Assembly: GCA_013399855.1 (NCBI GenBank)
Contig: VXAY01006782.1
Location: 967,258-1,031,257 of the forward strand
Length of the DNA: 64,000 bases
DNA from: Oxyruncus cristatus
Taxonomy: Eukaryota > Chordata > Aves > Passeriformes > Cotingidae
Direction: 5' to 3'
The notes below the pieces were generated by a model. That model was not told the origin of the DNA, searched no databases, and saw nothing but the letters and a program-made list of their open reading frames with translations. A program made the translations under genes and the position numbers. This document shows positions 50,668-63,340 of the stretch, piece after piece (position 1 is the stretch's first letter; each line of letters opens with the position of its first letter).

Positions 50668-52447
50668 CCAAGTTGATGAAGTAAAAATGGATCTATCTAT
50701 TTCTTCATGCTTCCACCAAATTTAAAAAGAGAGGAGGTAGCAAAAGGCTGAAAACTGAAGAGAACTGAAGGTGATATTTATCCCACTCCATTTTTTTGAA
50801 AAGACAAAGTGATTCTTCAGTCAAAAGGAAGAAATCAAAACTCACGCTTCAGTGCATAAACCGATTACAAGGGTCAGCAAGGAATTGTTCTCACCACTTC
50901 CATCATTCACAGCAGTACACTCTTATTTTTTATGGTTAACTAAAGATTATGTATCAAGTAGTATCACATTATTGACCTCAGCATTGAGGAGTGGTGCTTA
51001 TTCCCATTGTTCTTTATTTCCCACTTCTTCCCCTCTCTGAAACTTCAAATACAAAATATTTAATTAATCCAATTACTCTCACAAGGAGAAAAAAACAAAA
51101 TTATATCACGGCTGGAGTTTTCAGCTTCGCTTCAATGCAAAATTTCCTTGTGTGACCATCTTTCAGGCAAATTATTTAAGTTTGCATGCATGTGTCTTTC
51201 AAGTATCATATATTTTCCCAGAAATGTGTATTTCAATATCACAGAAAAATACCACATTCTCTCCTTTTCTTAACACTTTCTGTCATTAGGCTTTCACTTG
51301 TGTCAGACTGGAAGACTACTCCATGCCCACTTGGGATGTACTATCTTTCCAGCTTCTTGGTATAATCCTCTTTGCTACTATTAGTCACAGCTATTCTGAT
51401 ACCAAGTTTCTTTTTGTCAGAATTTCCTTAATTTCTGAAATGTTACTTCCAAAGCATGTGGAGAGGGAGTTTAACTATTTGGAAGTACCAGTTACTGGCA
51501 ATTTTCAAATGCAAAAATATCAACATTAGAGCAGAGGCCAGTGCTGTTATCTCAAAAAGTTACAGTGCAGAACTTGATAATAAAAATGCAGATCCACAAG
51601 TAAGAAAGAATAGATTTAACAGGTATGTAAGAAGAATCTTTTTGCTGAAATACACACACATATGAGCTAACAACAAAGCTGCAATCTCATTTGAGAAGCT
51701 CTTCTGCAATGTATAATTGCTTTCCTTTAAGCTCTCCTACACTTCTGCATTTCTTGGCTTTCATTTGGTTGCATATTTGCAATTCTGTGTCTGAATTCTT
51801 GAGAATTAAGAAAGGATCTTCTCAAACTATTTGAGGTATTACATGAAGTAGCTACCAACAGTGGGAGAAATAGGCCTTGATGACTGTGCAGTAGAAGTCT
51901 GTAGGACCTTTCTGTGTTTGTGTGCTGTGCTCAGGGTAATTAATTCTTCATGCACTGGCTGATGTCTCCCTACCTAAAGAGAAGGTATGCTTAGATATTA
52001 AATAGGCACCAAATTACCTACTGGCAACCACTAGGAGCAGTGAAAGGAAGACCTTACTTTCAGGTCCATACTCAGAGTTTGCACTGATATGTACACCACT
52101 GTGTCACTAAGAAGGCTTTAAAGCAGTGGGGTGGCCTCTAGAATTTGTATGCAAATAATATTTTTCTATAAGACTATTAACAAACAACTGGAGTAGAACT
52201 ACAAAGCTTAGTTTACTACGGTTATGTCTTTCCCCCATAACTCTTTCTTCATACACAATAATTTCAGCTCCTTCCAGCTCCCTGCTCATACCAGATAAAA
52301 TACCTCAGTTATTACTCTGGAACTGCATGCAGGATGATCCCTTGGTCAAGGAGATTGTATAACTGCCCATACTGTCCTCAGTAGGGGCATTAACCTGGGT
52401 CTCCCTTCTCTAATGTACCTGCTAATTCCTAGGGAGCAGATAGAAAT
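50668..52447. other. Non-coding AT-rich stretch
   Basis: No exon, RNA gene or transposon recognised between the U2-like fragment and the next CR1 terminus. Confidence 0.6.
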
Positions 52448-52517
52448 GCTAGGTTAACAGTTGGACTCGATGATCTTAGAGGTCTTTTCCAAGCTTAATG
52501 ATCCTATGATTCTGTGA
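52448..52517 (+). mobile_element. CR1 LINE 3'-terminal fragment, about 70 bp
   Basis: CTAGGTTAACAGTTGGACTC, then GATGATCTTAGAGGTCTTTT and the end ATGATTCTGTGA, form the terminal part of a CR1 copy. It is related to the subfamily seen in reverse at 42465. Confidence 0.88.
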
Positions 52518-55500
52518 AATACAGTAGTCCTTGGGATCTCTATTTATCTTTCACAATACTAATAGAATATCAGTGCAATTATATCACTGCATAAACTCAT
52601 TTCTTTGGGAAATCAGACTCAAACCAGCTGCGGAAGATCCTCCCCTGTGAAGGACAGCAACCAGATGGCTCACAGCAGATAATGGAAGGATTAGAATTTT
52701 GGCCAAGAATACCTCAGCTCTTACAAAAGCTGCTATTTCATCACCATTACAAATTGAATACTAAGACAGATGGAGCATAGGGTTTTGGAATCTCCTCTGA
52801 AAGATTCACCTGTAACAAACTGAAAAGCTAGGAGTTTGCCAGCAAAGCCTAAAAAATCTCCTATATTCTAGTGAATGCTAGTTCTACCCATTAAGCAGTC
52901 CAGGCAGAGGAACATCCAGGATACTCGTCTTCCCATCTGGGAAAGCTGGAAACATGTTACAGCCGTAGATTATGAAGAAGGTGGGAAATAGGTGATACAT
53001 GCCTCTTTGTGAGGGGTAGATATTGTTAGTTAATGTCACATTTATAGAGGACAATTATAGAATACCTCACACTCTCTGTGGAGACTGTAGCAATAGAGTT
53101 TGAAGACCAAAATCTAGAGGCTGGCAAGCAAAGCATCTGAGGTTGTTTTTCAGGCTTTATGAAACCTGTGCTTGCTGTATTAGAGCCGTTCTGGGACAAA
53201 TGAGGTCAGCACATCTTTATTCCTTCTTACTTTGTTCTTTCAGCTTGAAAGTGTCCTGTGAAGGCCAGGCACTCATATTCTGTATTTCTAGAAACACTTT
53301 GAAGCTAGGTGATAAAAACAAGGTAGACTCTTAACAGTTCAGATAGAGAAGGAGGCTGTAAGACTTCTGTTTCTTTTACTGGTTTGATTTCATATACAGT
53401 AGCTTGAAGCTGACTTGAAAATGTTCATCCTGGTGGTTAGTAGCATATGTCTTCATGCTCAGAAAAGGCAATCAGAAAGATCAAGGCAAGGTACAGATGC
53501 CAGTGTTGTACTTCTGAAATAACGTCAGACTCAAGAAATATTAACTAGAGGAAAGAATTTCACCTCCTAGAGAACCTACAGCTATTTTTTTCAATTAAAG
53601 AATAGTCTTTCTTGATGAACAGACACAATTTTAAAAAATCTACAAAAAAAAAAAAAGGCAGAAAACCAAAATCAAACGAAACAAAAAAAAACCCCAAAAA
53701 ACAAAATAAAAGAAATAAAACAACAACAACAAAAAAAAGACAAACCAAAAACAACAACAAAGAAACCCACTACACACTATGTGCCAGTGGGTGCATACAG
53801 TAATTATGAGAGATAAGAAAATATTGGTTTCTGGTTGGAAAAAGAAATTACCCATTCCCTTCTTTGTCTTCAGTAGTTGCTTTTGGAAATGGGTTGTGTT
53901 CGGCACATTTCTAATATGACAAAATGTGCATGAAATGCCAAGTTAAGCAGGAACGTGGTCATAATGAAACTAGGAAGTTGTCTTCATTAGTGACAGCTCA
54001 TAGGCCCTCACCGATCATTGGTTTTGATCTTCATGCATGGGAAGAAATATTACCTCTATCTGATCCAGGCAGGCAGCAGCTTCTCATATCTGTCTACAGA
54101 TAAGAGATAGCATTTTTTCTGTCTTTGGCATTTAGGGGATATCAGAGAGCCTTATCATCTGTCCAGCAGCCGTGGGATAGGAAAGAGACCGTTTTTTACA
54201 GTTACATGGAAATACGTGATATTGTGGGGACTAGTATACATTAAATACAATGTTTTGTAGCTAAAGAACATTATATGCTTCCATAGCCAACCTGTAGCAC
54301 AGACAGGGACACGTCAGATTCAAAATGCATTCCAGGTGTGCAACAGGAACAGGTTTTATCCCATAGCAGAGGCATGGCAGATCTGGCAAGGCATGTGCTC
54401 AAGGTCTGAAAGAAGTGAAGGACATGAGCAGAAGGAAACAAATGAAAAATAGAGGGAAGGCATTAGTACATTTTTCTCATGGAGGATTGTAACAGTTGTG
54501 AATAGGTCCTGGTCAGGGCATAAGTATTCCAATGCCTACGGCAGCAGGCTCCATCCCTGAGCTTTATTCCTGCTGGCCTCTTAGCTTGCAGAGCTTAGGT
54601 GGTCACAACAATATTCATGATCTCATCTTCTCACTGCCTCCACAGAACCCTTTGGCTCTCTGACACGCAACAGCTCCTCACTCCACACCTGACTCAACCT
54701 TCTTTCTCTTTTATGGCACAGGAAATTCCACCCTTTCCACGCTCTCATTCTTGGCAGGATACTACAGATTTTGCTTATATTGCTTTGGGGCCTAGAGACA
54801 GGCCTGAGAAAAGGCTCCTATGTACAGCTGCAAAGAAAGCAAGGTCACGCTTTGGGGAGGAAAGGCTTTATGTTGTTTTTTAAAAAGTGCTAGTTTGCAT
54901 GAACATCAATTCACAATTCAAAGTTATTTGTATGGGGGTTTTGACAGAATGGCAAAAGTAGTCAGAGTGTGAGAACTAGAAGGAATTTTTACTTAATAAT
55001 AAAAGTGTAATTAGTATGATTTTCATGTGTATTGTGTGTGTGTTTTTGCACATCCTTGATGGAAGATGGGTTGTTTTATCTAGAATTTTTTTGGATTTTT
55101 CAGTGTATTTCAACACCACACAGTTCCTGTGGAGGCTGACTTCAACAGAATTAGTTAGACCAGCATGGAGCTTTTGAAACTCTTGTACTTCTGTACTGCT
55201 CTTTACAGCAGTATTTACAGTGCCTCACACTGAGAAAAAGCTGGGCATCAGATCTTCCCCTGATGCAAGTTATCAGCATCATTTTATTTGGAAATATTTA
55301 CTTTGTGATTGTGTGTGTCTTTCATTCTTTTTGATCTTTTTATGCATCTATAACCATAGGGCTGGGATTTATACAATGGGACTTCCTCTGTCATTCTGTG
55401 GGATTTTTCACTCTGCAGACACTCCATAGCTTTGAAGGACTTCAGATCTTGAGCAAAATGAGTTCACTGATGTGTCCCAGGAGAGATTGTTGACTAGTCT

Positions 55501-55855
55501 GTAGATGTAATTTTATGACAATGGATTGTATTCTGAGTTAATGTTTATGCACCATATGGTATGTTGTCAAGTTTCATTGTATTTATGAAGATCTCAATAA
55601 AATGAAGTAAAGATAAAAATACATGTTCAGGCCAAGTATGTTTTCAAGAAAAATAACAAATACCTCTAGATTTTTCCTTTTAATGTAAACTTGCCCATAA
55701 AGTATAACAACAGGTAATAAGAACAGTAGGATTGGCCTGGGCCAGAGATAAAAATAGGAAGTTCTGGAAGTAGTACAGAAACATTTAGGACAATAACCAG
55801 GCAGCCTGTGTAGAGGTACCTAACTTAGGTACTGCAAGCATTAGGATTTCTAAAA
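52518..55855. other. Non-coding stretch with a long A-rich tract
   Basis: It contains the A-rich low-complexity tract at 53643-53768; otherwise ordinary sequence without recognisable genes or transposons. Confidence 0.6.
53643..53768. repeat. A-rich low-complexity tract with (CAA)n
   Basis: About 126 bases of the plus strand are nearly all A and C with a few G and T, including CAACAACAACAAAAAAAAGA. The lysine- and asparagine-rich or phenylalanine-rich frames crossing it are artefacts of composition. Confidence 0.9.
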
Positions 55856-56372
55856 TCATAGAATCACAGAATGGGTAAGGTTGGAAGGGTCCACAGAGGG
55901 TTAGCTGGTCCAGCCTCGCTGCTCAGGCAGGATTATCCTAGAGAACATTGAACAGAATTGCATCCAGACAGTTCTTGAATATCTCCACTGAGGAAGACTC
56001 CACAACCTCTCTGGGCAATCTGTTGCAGTGCGCACTCATCCGCACAGTAAAGAAGTTCTTCCTCATGTTCAGGTGGAACTTCCTGTGCAGCAGTTTCTGC
56101 CCACTGTCTCTTGTCCTGTTGCTTGGCTCCACTGAGAAGAGCCTGGGCCCAACCTCTTGATGTCCTCCCTTCAAATACTTACAGACATTGATGAGGTTCC
56201 CTCTCGGTCACGTCTTCTCAAGACTAAACAGGCCCAGCTCCCTCAGCCTTTCCTCGCAAGAGAGATGCTTCAGTCCCTTAATCATCTTCATAGCTCCAGG
56301 AGCTCCACATCTCTCTTGTACAGAGGAGCCCAGAACTGGACACAGCACTCCAGGTGAGGCCTCACTAGGGCT
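55856..56372 (-). mobile_element. CR1 LINE, about 515 bp, 5'-truncated
   Basis: It begins with the antisense terminus ATCATAGAATCACAGAATGG. It continues through AGAAGTTCTTCCTCATGTTC, GATGAGGTTCCCTCTCGGTC and CCCAGAACTGGACACAGCAC, with a small internal deletion near 56290. It belongs to a subfamily close to the copy at 1100, in opposite orientation. The reading frame is broken. Confidence 0.93.
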
Positions 56373-59300
56373 AAAAATGAGACAAGTGTTGCATCAGTTG
56401 CTTAAGAGGTTTGAGCTCCTGGATCAGTGGAGCCTCCATCCCTGGTACAGGAAACCTACGAAGCAATCTGTGAAAACATAAAAGAATAATCCATTTCATA
56501 GGGGGTAAAAAACTGCACAATACTTACACCCCCACCTTTGGTTTAAAATATCATGAAAGGTCAAGGAACAAAGTAAACTCAGAGAATTCTTTTCAGTCAA
56601 TTTTATTTTTTTCTTACTGTGGTCATTACCAAGTTGTTTAGCTTCTTTTGTCAAAATATTGGGAGGAAAATCTTTAAATCTGTAATTAAACACAGAAATC
56701 ATTTTTCATTAGCATATTCCTAGTGCAGTGTATGTGCTGCTAAGAAACATTTACAAATTAGAAACATTTACATTCAAAATATCACATGTATTTGTGTATT
56801 CACGTACTGAGAAAATAGAAGAGGGAATTTAAAACTGGTTGTCTCTTTCCTCCCCACTTTATCAGTGTGATATGTCCTCTCCAAATGAATTGCCTCTGCT
56901 CAAGCAAAGTGCCTGGATGGGATCCACTAAGGTCTGTAGCATTCTACAAGCATGCTAAGTCCACACAGCAAATTCCACTGGAAGGACCAGACATAAAAGA
57001 TATAAGCAAGTAATTAATTTTCTGAATGCAAATAGTCCACTGACTTTCTGGGAGATCGTTTGCTCAATGTGACAAATACACTAAGTATGTCTGTAAAGCT
57101 TTTCAAGTCTGAGCACTTTGACTATAAAATCCTTGGCATTTATGTAAATATGTATTGAGCACAATACATTTTAATCCCAGTGGAACTCTCTGGGTGCCCA
57201 TATGGTCATCCAAACTATTAATGTTTTTATCCTTTCTTTGGAAGTGGTGTTCTCTTCAGAATTAAATGGGTCACTTGCAAGAAATGCTAGAAGTTGGTTC
57301 TGGCAGTTATTTCATTTTCCTTTTCATCTTTGCCCAGAATTAGATATTCAATTAAGAATAGCTTAATTACAGAACAAATATGTGTCAAGGGGTGTCATTA
57401 AAATTGGAGCATGAAGAGTAGCTCACACTTGGAATATGCCTACTTTAATTTGCAATATGGGCTAAAAGAGAAATTTGTATTTTCATTGTTGGAAAGTGCA
57501 TTATTGTGACTCTTTTGTGTAGAATAGTTAGGTAGTTCCTTTGTACCTTTTATAGACCACCAGTAGCACAGAGTTCAGTCAGATCTTCATGGACTTTTAT
57601 GGAGCCAAAAGCCACATTTGTAACTGCTGACTGACAAGAAAAAGGATTTTCAGCGATGTTTGCAAGGCAAGAACAGAGAAGGTAACCTAAACAACTGAGC
57701 TGATGATCAAATATTCATCACAAAAGCAGGGACAAGAAAGGCATTCACTTTGGGTCAGGGATCTAAACTGCCCAGATACACCTGATTATTTTACAATGGA
57801 GTACTAAACTGTGAGTAATAAAATGAAATATTTAAATTGTTACTGAAAAATAAAGCATCATCTGCAGAAATACCACAGATTTTGGTCATGCAGTCTTCCT
57901 GGGCTCAGTAATTTTTGTGTGTGAGCAAGGAAAACAAGATTTCCCTCTCTTTACTGTCTTCAAATCCTTTGCACATCTCCATGCTGCGTCATGAAACATA
58001 TGGCAAGCAGAGGTTCATCAATTCCATCTTTGCAGATTTCTTTAAGAATGCATTTTGAAGGGCTCCAAGAAAAATCTTGCATTAAGAGAACATTGAAAGT
58101 TTAGTTCTGCCTCACTCAGTCATGGCAAGAAACACCTTCCTGTATTATGAGTCCTGATGCCCTGCAAGGAACTACTACTTCTCCCTCAGCCTGAGACAGA
58201 AGAACAGACTGTCTCAAAGCCTGTGCCATCCATCTGTGGCAAAAATCACTATGGTCCACCTAAGTCTAGAGATCCCATCAAGCTGGTACACTCAAAGCAT
58301 ATGGCTATTATCCTAACCAGATGTCACATCTACAGTCTAAGTGACCCTGTACTCATCCATCACACTCAGCTGGTGAAGAAGCCATCTGCATGAGTCCTCT
58401 GAAACACTCAGTCACCCATGGCCTTAACTGTAGCTCAGCCATCACTTGTGTTACCACAAACCCTAAATGTATGTGAGTGCCTTTTTATACTGCTAAGAAA
58501 TACACTCCTTGACCAGCAGGCCTTGCAGATGCAGTGTGGTTGGTGAAGCTACAGGAAAAGAGACCCAGAGAGATCAACAGTGCCTCAGTCCGGAAGTTAA
58601 CAGAGGTCTTTTAACACTAGTGGAGGACCTGAGACAGAAAAAAATGTCATTCACCTTCAACCTCAGGGAGAAAGGAACCATTCTGGGTTAAACACTGCTA
58701 TTAAAAGTAGTCGTTTGCCTTTAAGCAAGCAGGAAATGCGATGAGTTTGAGCCTTCTTGCTCACAGTTTTGGAAAGGCATGAGACACCACAAACTCTGCT
58801 ATTAACAAAAAAAAAAAAAAATCTGTTCCACTTCAACACTAGGGCTTCCTTCCATTCCTACAAAAATATATGACCATGTCACCATGGGCTGGCATTAAAT
58901 GGGGAAATTACTGGTACTCAGGAAAGGAACATACTTTTACAAGACTTCACGTTACTTAATGGCAAGTTTCCTGACAGTTGCTGTGCCCCAGAATAATGTT
59001 GCTTTCTTAGGGATGTTGCTTCTGGGGACCACTGAGTTGCACACTGTTTTCAAGAAAGGATCTTCATGGCACTGCACATTCAAATGACAAAAGCTGTTAT
59101 CACAGAGAGCCTGAAGCTTTTATGTCCCTACTCTTGACCTTTATTTTGCTGTTTTTACTTACTTTGCTTTCTGCTGATTTAATGAACGTGTGCATAAAAA
59201 GCATACCGATGATCAGATTTCTTTTGCTATTGCCTCATTACAAGTATACTGGTAACTCTGTGAGTTCGTTTAACAATGTCTTGATATTATCTTGCCTAAG

Positions 59301-61680
59301 CACAGTTGATCCTTTATGGCTGAACTTAATTGCAAGAGACATCTGGCACAATTAGTTTTGAATTTGTGGTTTGAGAGTTCACCTACAAACACAACTCTTG
59401 TTGTCACAGCAATTGGTCCATTTTGTTGTATCACATCTTTGTCACAAAAACAAAAATGTAACTGATCTGTGCAGTAGATGAAATTTCTTAAAACAAAGAC
59501 TCCAGGCAGAACCTTAGCTGCTGGGCCACAGCCTGCCTCCACTTTCCCTTCCTGCATGGCAGAGGCAGTGCTGGGTTCTCTTCAGTTATGCTGGGGGCAT
59601 GGTGGGAAGCCTTTCCACACATTTACTTGCCAGCAAAACATGGGTTGTAAAAAAATGTTTCCCTGACTTTGCTGAGAATAACTTGCCGTTTGCAAGATGC
59701 CAAGAGGAAGCTGGTCATACTTAATATGTGCTTCAGCCTTCTTCCTCCAGCATAAATGTGTATTGGCTGTTTGGAGCAAAGGAATCACAGTACAGAGAGA
59801 GGCAAGCACTGCACACGTAGCTCTTATACTCCTTTGACTGTGGGCCTCCAGCAAGCTGGGCCTCGTCCTTGCCTCTCACAAACAGCTGCCAACTTCTTCA
59901 TGAAGAGACAGACACACAGAGATAACTGTGGTCCTTTTGGGCTTGTACTGCTTAGATAAATCCCCATTCTTCGGTTTTGCAGACAACAAGCCCCAGCACA
60001 TAATGTAGCCAATGTCTAAATAACCAGCAGTTCTGTACATTGCTCTGCTTAGAAGAGATTTACCATGTTCTGTACATTCAGTTTGTCTTTTCTTTGTTGT
60101 GCCTATTTCGGATTAGATTGTAAACTTTTTAAGGTAGAGCACCTATTATTTTTCTACACTTTACAACTGTATAGGCTGGCAGCACTCTGTAGTTGTATTT
60201 ATTCTGGGCTTTATACTTCGAAACATTATTTTGTGTAGAAATTAGCCTTAGATAGTTATTTTGTCTCTACTCCCACTGTGGACATCTATTCCAGACTTAA
60301 GCTGCTGTTTTCAGATTTCAGCCAAGTTTTGGATTAATTTCTGAATTTCTGTAGATTTCTAAGTGTACCCAGTTCTCCAATTGTAGCAGTTTGGATGCTG
60401 GGGAATTTTCAAACACTTTCTTCTTCTCTGTTAAAAACTTTGTATTGTCTTAGTCTTCATTTCAAAATATTATCATGCAACTGTCTAAAATACTTTTTAT
60501 GATTCTGAAATCTTTCAAGGATTTCAGTTGGAAATATTTGACAGACATCTGCTACATTTTATTTCCACAGGATAAATCAATTAATTAAGCCTGAAGATGT
60601 AAGAATAGAACAGCACTAAAATGAGGTCTGAACTACTTGCTTAAGCCTCAGAGCTCCATATGCCTTTCCTAATGAGTCTGCTTGTCATGAAATGAGAAAG
60701 AAGAGTTCTTTAGAAGGACAGCAAAAGTACTGGGACAACAGACTATGTATGGAGTGTTTTGACAGGGTAACTTGCAGTAGCAAGTTATTACACTTAGCAA
60801 AATGGTGAAGGAAAGGTTTGCTACAAGCCATAGCCTGGAGTGAGGTCACCAATTAAACTCACTTCATGAAAACAAAAGTTGTCCTAGACTTATGAGAAAG
60901 TGTCCTCTGATAGAGGTCAGCATTCCTCTGCCTAAACAGGTCTTTCAGGCTTGTCGAGGAAAAAATGTGTTAGCTTGACTTGCTTGGACAAATTACACAA
61001 TAGCATGTGGCCATCAGCACTGTGAAACATTTTGTGGGTTATAAAATGTTCAACTGACCATTCAAATTCTAGAAATATTGCATTTGTAGCAGCAAACAGC
61101 TCCTCAGAGAGGAGGTAGTAGAGTGTGAAACCTGAATTTTAGCAACAGAGAGGCTGAAAGAATAATTAAAATTAGAAGTAACTGGGAGCTGCTAGTAATT
61201 ATATTCAAGGTCTGCCATATAGCAATACTATCTATATTTATGTAGACGTGTGCATGGACGTGTGTGTAATGACAATGTCATAGTTTCCAAACAGAAAGAC
61301 AGTTGCCAAATTTTGTTCACTAGCTATCATAATTTGCCAGAGTGAACTGTTTTAAAATATTCTCTAAGGACTTCTGGTCATAAATATTTCTAAAGAGTAT
61401 GCACTTAGCTCATGACAATCAATATCACGAAACAATACTGCAGCTAAATTAGCAAAGTAGAGAACTCTCACTTATTGACTAATCCCTGATGTTTCTTGTG
61501 TCTAGCGCTCCAGGTCTGCAGCTTACATGGCAATAGTATTTCTGGTTTCAGAAAGTGTGCATCCTGATAACGCATTTTTATATACGAGATTAAATACTTT
61601 ATAGCATATTTTCTTATTGAGGAAACTCTTTTGCCTTGAGGAAAAAAGCATCCTCCTATGAATTTCCTTTAACTTTACAG
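56373..61680. other. Non-coding stretch immediately upstream of the CDH20 exon
   Basis: AT-rich, probably intronic or 5' flanking sequence of CDH20. It contains an A15 run at 58807-58821 and a mild GC rise near 59500-59650. No upstream exon or CpG-rich promoter can be recognised by eye, and no transposon after the CR1 at 56372. Confidence 0.55.
61660..61680 (+). promoter_or_regulatory. CDH20: Splice acceptor of CDH20 first coding exon
   Basis: A pyrimidine-rich stretch reading TTTCCTTTAACTTTACAG lies immediately before the inferred exon. It fits the vertebrate 3' splice-site consensus and is the best acceptor in the 150 bases before the start codon. Confidence 0.7.
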
Positions 61681-61805
61681 GACACTGCCTTTCTGAGAAC
61701 CAGTATCTCTCCTGGACTTTTCAAAGAACTACACAGAGAACCTACTTTTTTCTCAAGGGACCTAAGATACTGCATTTGGACTTTTAAGTCAGTCCTAGTA
61801 TACGG
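61681..61805 (+). other. CDH20: CDH20 5' untranslated part of the first coding exon
   Basis: The exon appears to start right after the pyrimidine-rich acceptor ending TTTAACTTTACAG at 61680. The 125 bases to the ATG contain no upstream ATG, so ribosomes scanning from an upstream non-coding exon would reach 61806 first within this exon. The exact acceptor is inferred from consensus, and an alternative upstream AG cannot be excluded. A CDH20 gene with a non-coding first exon is expected from the human gene, but that exon is not recognisable here. Confidence 0.75.
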
Positions 61806-62048
61806 ATGTGGACTTCAGGTAGAATGAGCAATGCAAAGAACTTGTTTGGACTTGGCATCTCCTTGTATTTTTGGGGACTGATGGACCTTACTACAACTGT
61901 GCTGTCAGGAAGTGCCAGGCCCCTAACTGAAGGGCAAGAAGACAACCTGTCAGACAAGCTGCATCAGCGTATGAAGAGGAGCTGGGTGTGGAACCAGTTC
62001 TTTGTTCTGGAGGAGTACACGGGAACTGACCCTCTCTATGTTGGGAAG
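61806..62048 (+). CDS. CDH20: Cadherin-20, first coding exon (N-terminal 81 residues, partial)
   Basis: CDH20 is a type II classical cadherin, a single-pass membrane protein that mediates calcium-dependent adhesion through five extracellular cadherin repeats and binds catenins inside the cell. The exon encodes 81 residues. Residues 1-12 ([12 protein letters not shown]) and the signal-peptide core [16 protein letters not shown] (about 19-34) match the human CDH20 N-terminus as I remember it. A short polar propeptide follows (about 35-54), then the furin-type site RMKR (55-58). The mature protein begins [21 protein letters not shown]60 and W62 are the Trp2/Trp4 pair that type II cadherins insert into the partner protomer. 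The exon ends in phase 0 after YVGK, where the first cadherin repeat (EC1) continues in the next exon, outside the window. The first ATG has a weak context (C at -3, T at +4); the in-frame ATG at 61824 has A at -3 and could be the main start. CDH7 and other type II paralogues share the mature start but not the signal peptide. Identification is very secure. Confidence 0.96.
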
Positions 62049-62054
62049 GTAAGA
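62046..62054 (+). promoter_or_regulatory. CDH20: Splice donor of CDH20 first coding exon
   Basis: AAG|GTAAGA is a near-perfect 5' splice site placed exactly after the YVGK codons, where CDH20 homology ends. Read-through meets a stop about 22 codons into the intron, which confirms the boundary. Confidence 0.95.
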
Positions 62055-63330
62055 CCCGCACGGGGAGGTTATCTGACAGAGCATATACATCTATGTATCT
62101 GTGGACTGTGGTGAGGCACAGGATGTTTCCCCTAAATGTCTCTACCTTCTTTCAGGCACTGAATTTATCCACATTAATTTCACTTCTGCTCCCAAGAGCT
62201 TTTGCCCCATGTCACCTTCATTTGGGAAGAATTTCTGTTTCAAGGGGCTGTCAATATATTTGCCTATTTCAAAGAGATCTGCTGCATCAATCATCATCTG
62301 TAATTTGAGGTAGTGTTGGAAAATCTGCAGCGATCTTTCCAGGGACTCTACAATGTCAAGGCAAAGCAAGGTTATATTGACATACACAGATTAGGAAAGA
62401 AAGGAAGAGTTTGTGATCCTGCTTCTGTCCATGATCAAGTCAGCTGGAAGCTGAAATTCACAATCAAATTAAATAGCCAGTTTCCCTTGAAAACTGACAT
62501 TTCATTTTTTGCTTTCTGCAAATCTCTAGGGTTAGAGTGTCTTCTCGCTTACCGCATCTTGACTGCAGGTTAATTCTGTGGACTACAGAGAAGTTGCTAC
62601 AGATCTAGAAGAGTAGAGGGACAGCTCATTAAATCCAACCATGAAGGGTCCTATTTTTGATCCCTTATACCCCAAGAACCTACACATCAGTACAAATATG
62701 TGTAAAATGTACTCCTGAGCTCATCTTATTTACTTGGCAATATTTTGCATTTACTTTTCTGCAGCTCCCTGGGGAGTAAGCTGATGGAAGTCAGACCAGT
62801 GACGTCTGCCATCATAATTTGCCTCACTATAACCATCCTCTTTTTTTATTTTCTGTTTTTAAAGACCCTGAATTGTTTAAAGTATTGACTCTGTTATTCA
62901 AAGGTTTATGGTCAGTGTTAGGTTTGCTTCTATTCTACACCAAGGTGACAAATTGGACAAAAATGGGGATGGGGAGAGTTAATGTGCTAAGTGTTTGAAC
63001 AATACAATTAAGTTTTTAGACACCCAGAATATCAGATACTGCTATGAGTGGATACTAAATATAGGTATATATGAAAAATAAAATCTAAGAATGGATGTCA
63101 GAAAAAATCCTTCAGATTTCATTGCTTATTTTTTACATGACATAAGCTCCTTTTTTTTTTCAAACTATCCATGTGCAGGGGAAAAAAAATTACATATCCA
63201 GAGGCCCAGTTTGGACTCTTATTTATCATTCTTTAATCCCATAGAGCTAAGTTGTGCTCTCAAGTCACACCAATATAAATCAAAATGAATCCATGGGCTT
63301 CAAAAGACCTCCTCCTGATTTATCCCAGCG

Positions 63331-63340
63331 TGATTGACAG
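63331..63340 (+). promoter_or_regulatory. PBX-MEIS/PREP consensus decamer
   Basis: TGATTGACAG is an exact match to the composite site bound by PBX with MEIS or PREP homeoproteins. It lies 1.28 kb into the CDH20 intron, within a repeat-free stretch (63315-63560) that also contains ATTGATTAAAG and CAATTAATC. The exact match is seen; its function is inferred. Confidence 0.45.

Noticed and set aside
53560..53906. Frames rich in Phe/Leu (minus) or Lys/Asn (plus)
   Set aside because: They are products of the A-rich low-complexity tract; the apparent transmembrane character is compositional.
55938..56481. Frames of 66-97 codons on both strands
   Set aside because: They lie in or run out of the CR1 copy at 55856-56372.
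61636..61827. 63-codon frame overlapping the CDH20 exon start
   Set aside because: It begins in the upstream intron, crosses the acceptor and is out of frame with the CDH20 start. No protein similarity.
62093..62387. Short frames on both strands just after the CDH20 donor
   Set aside because: They are intronic, show no cadherin similarity and appear only by chance.
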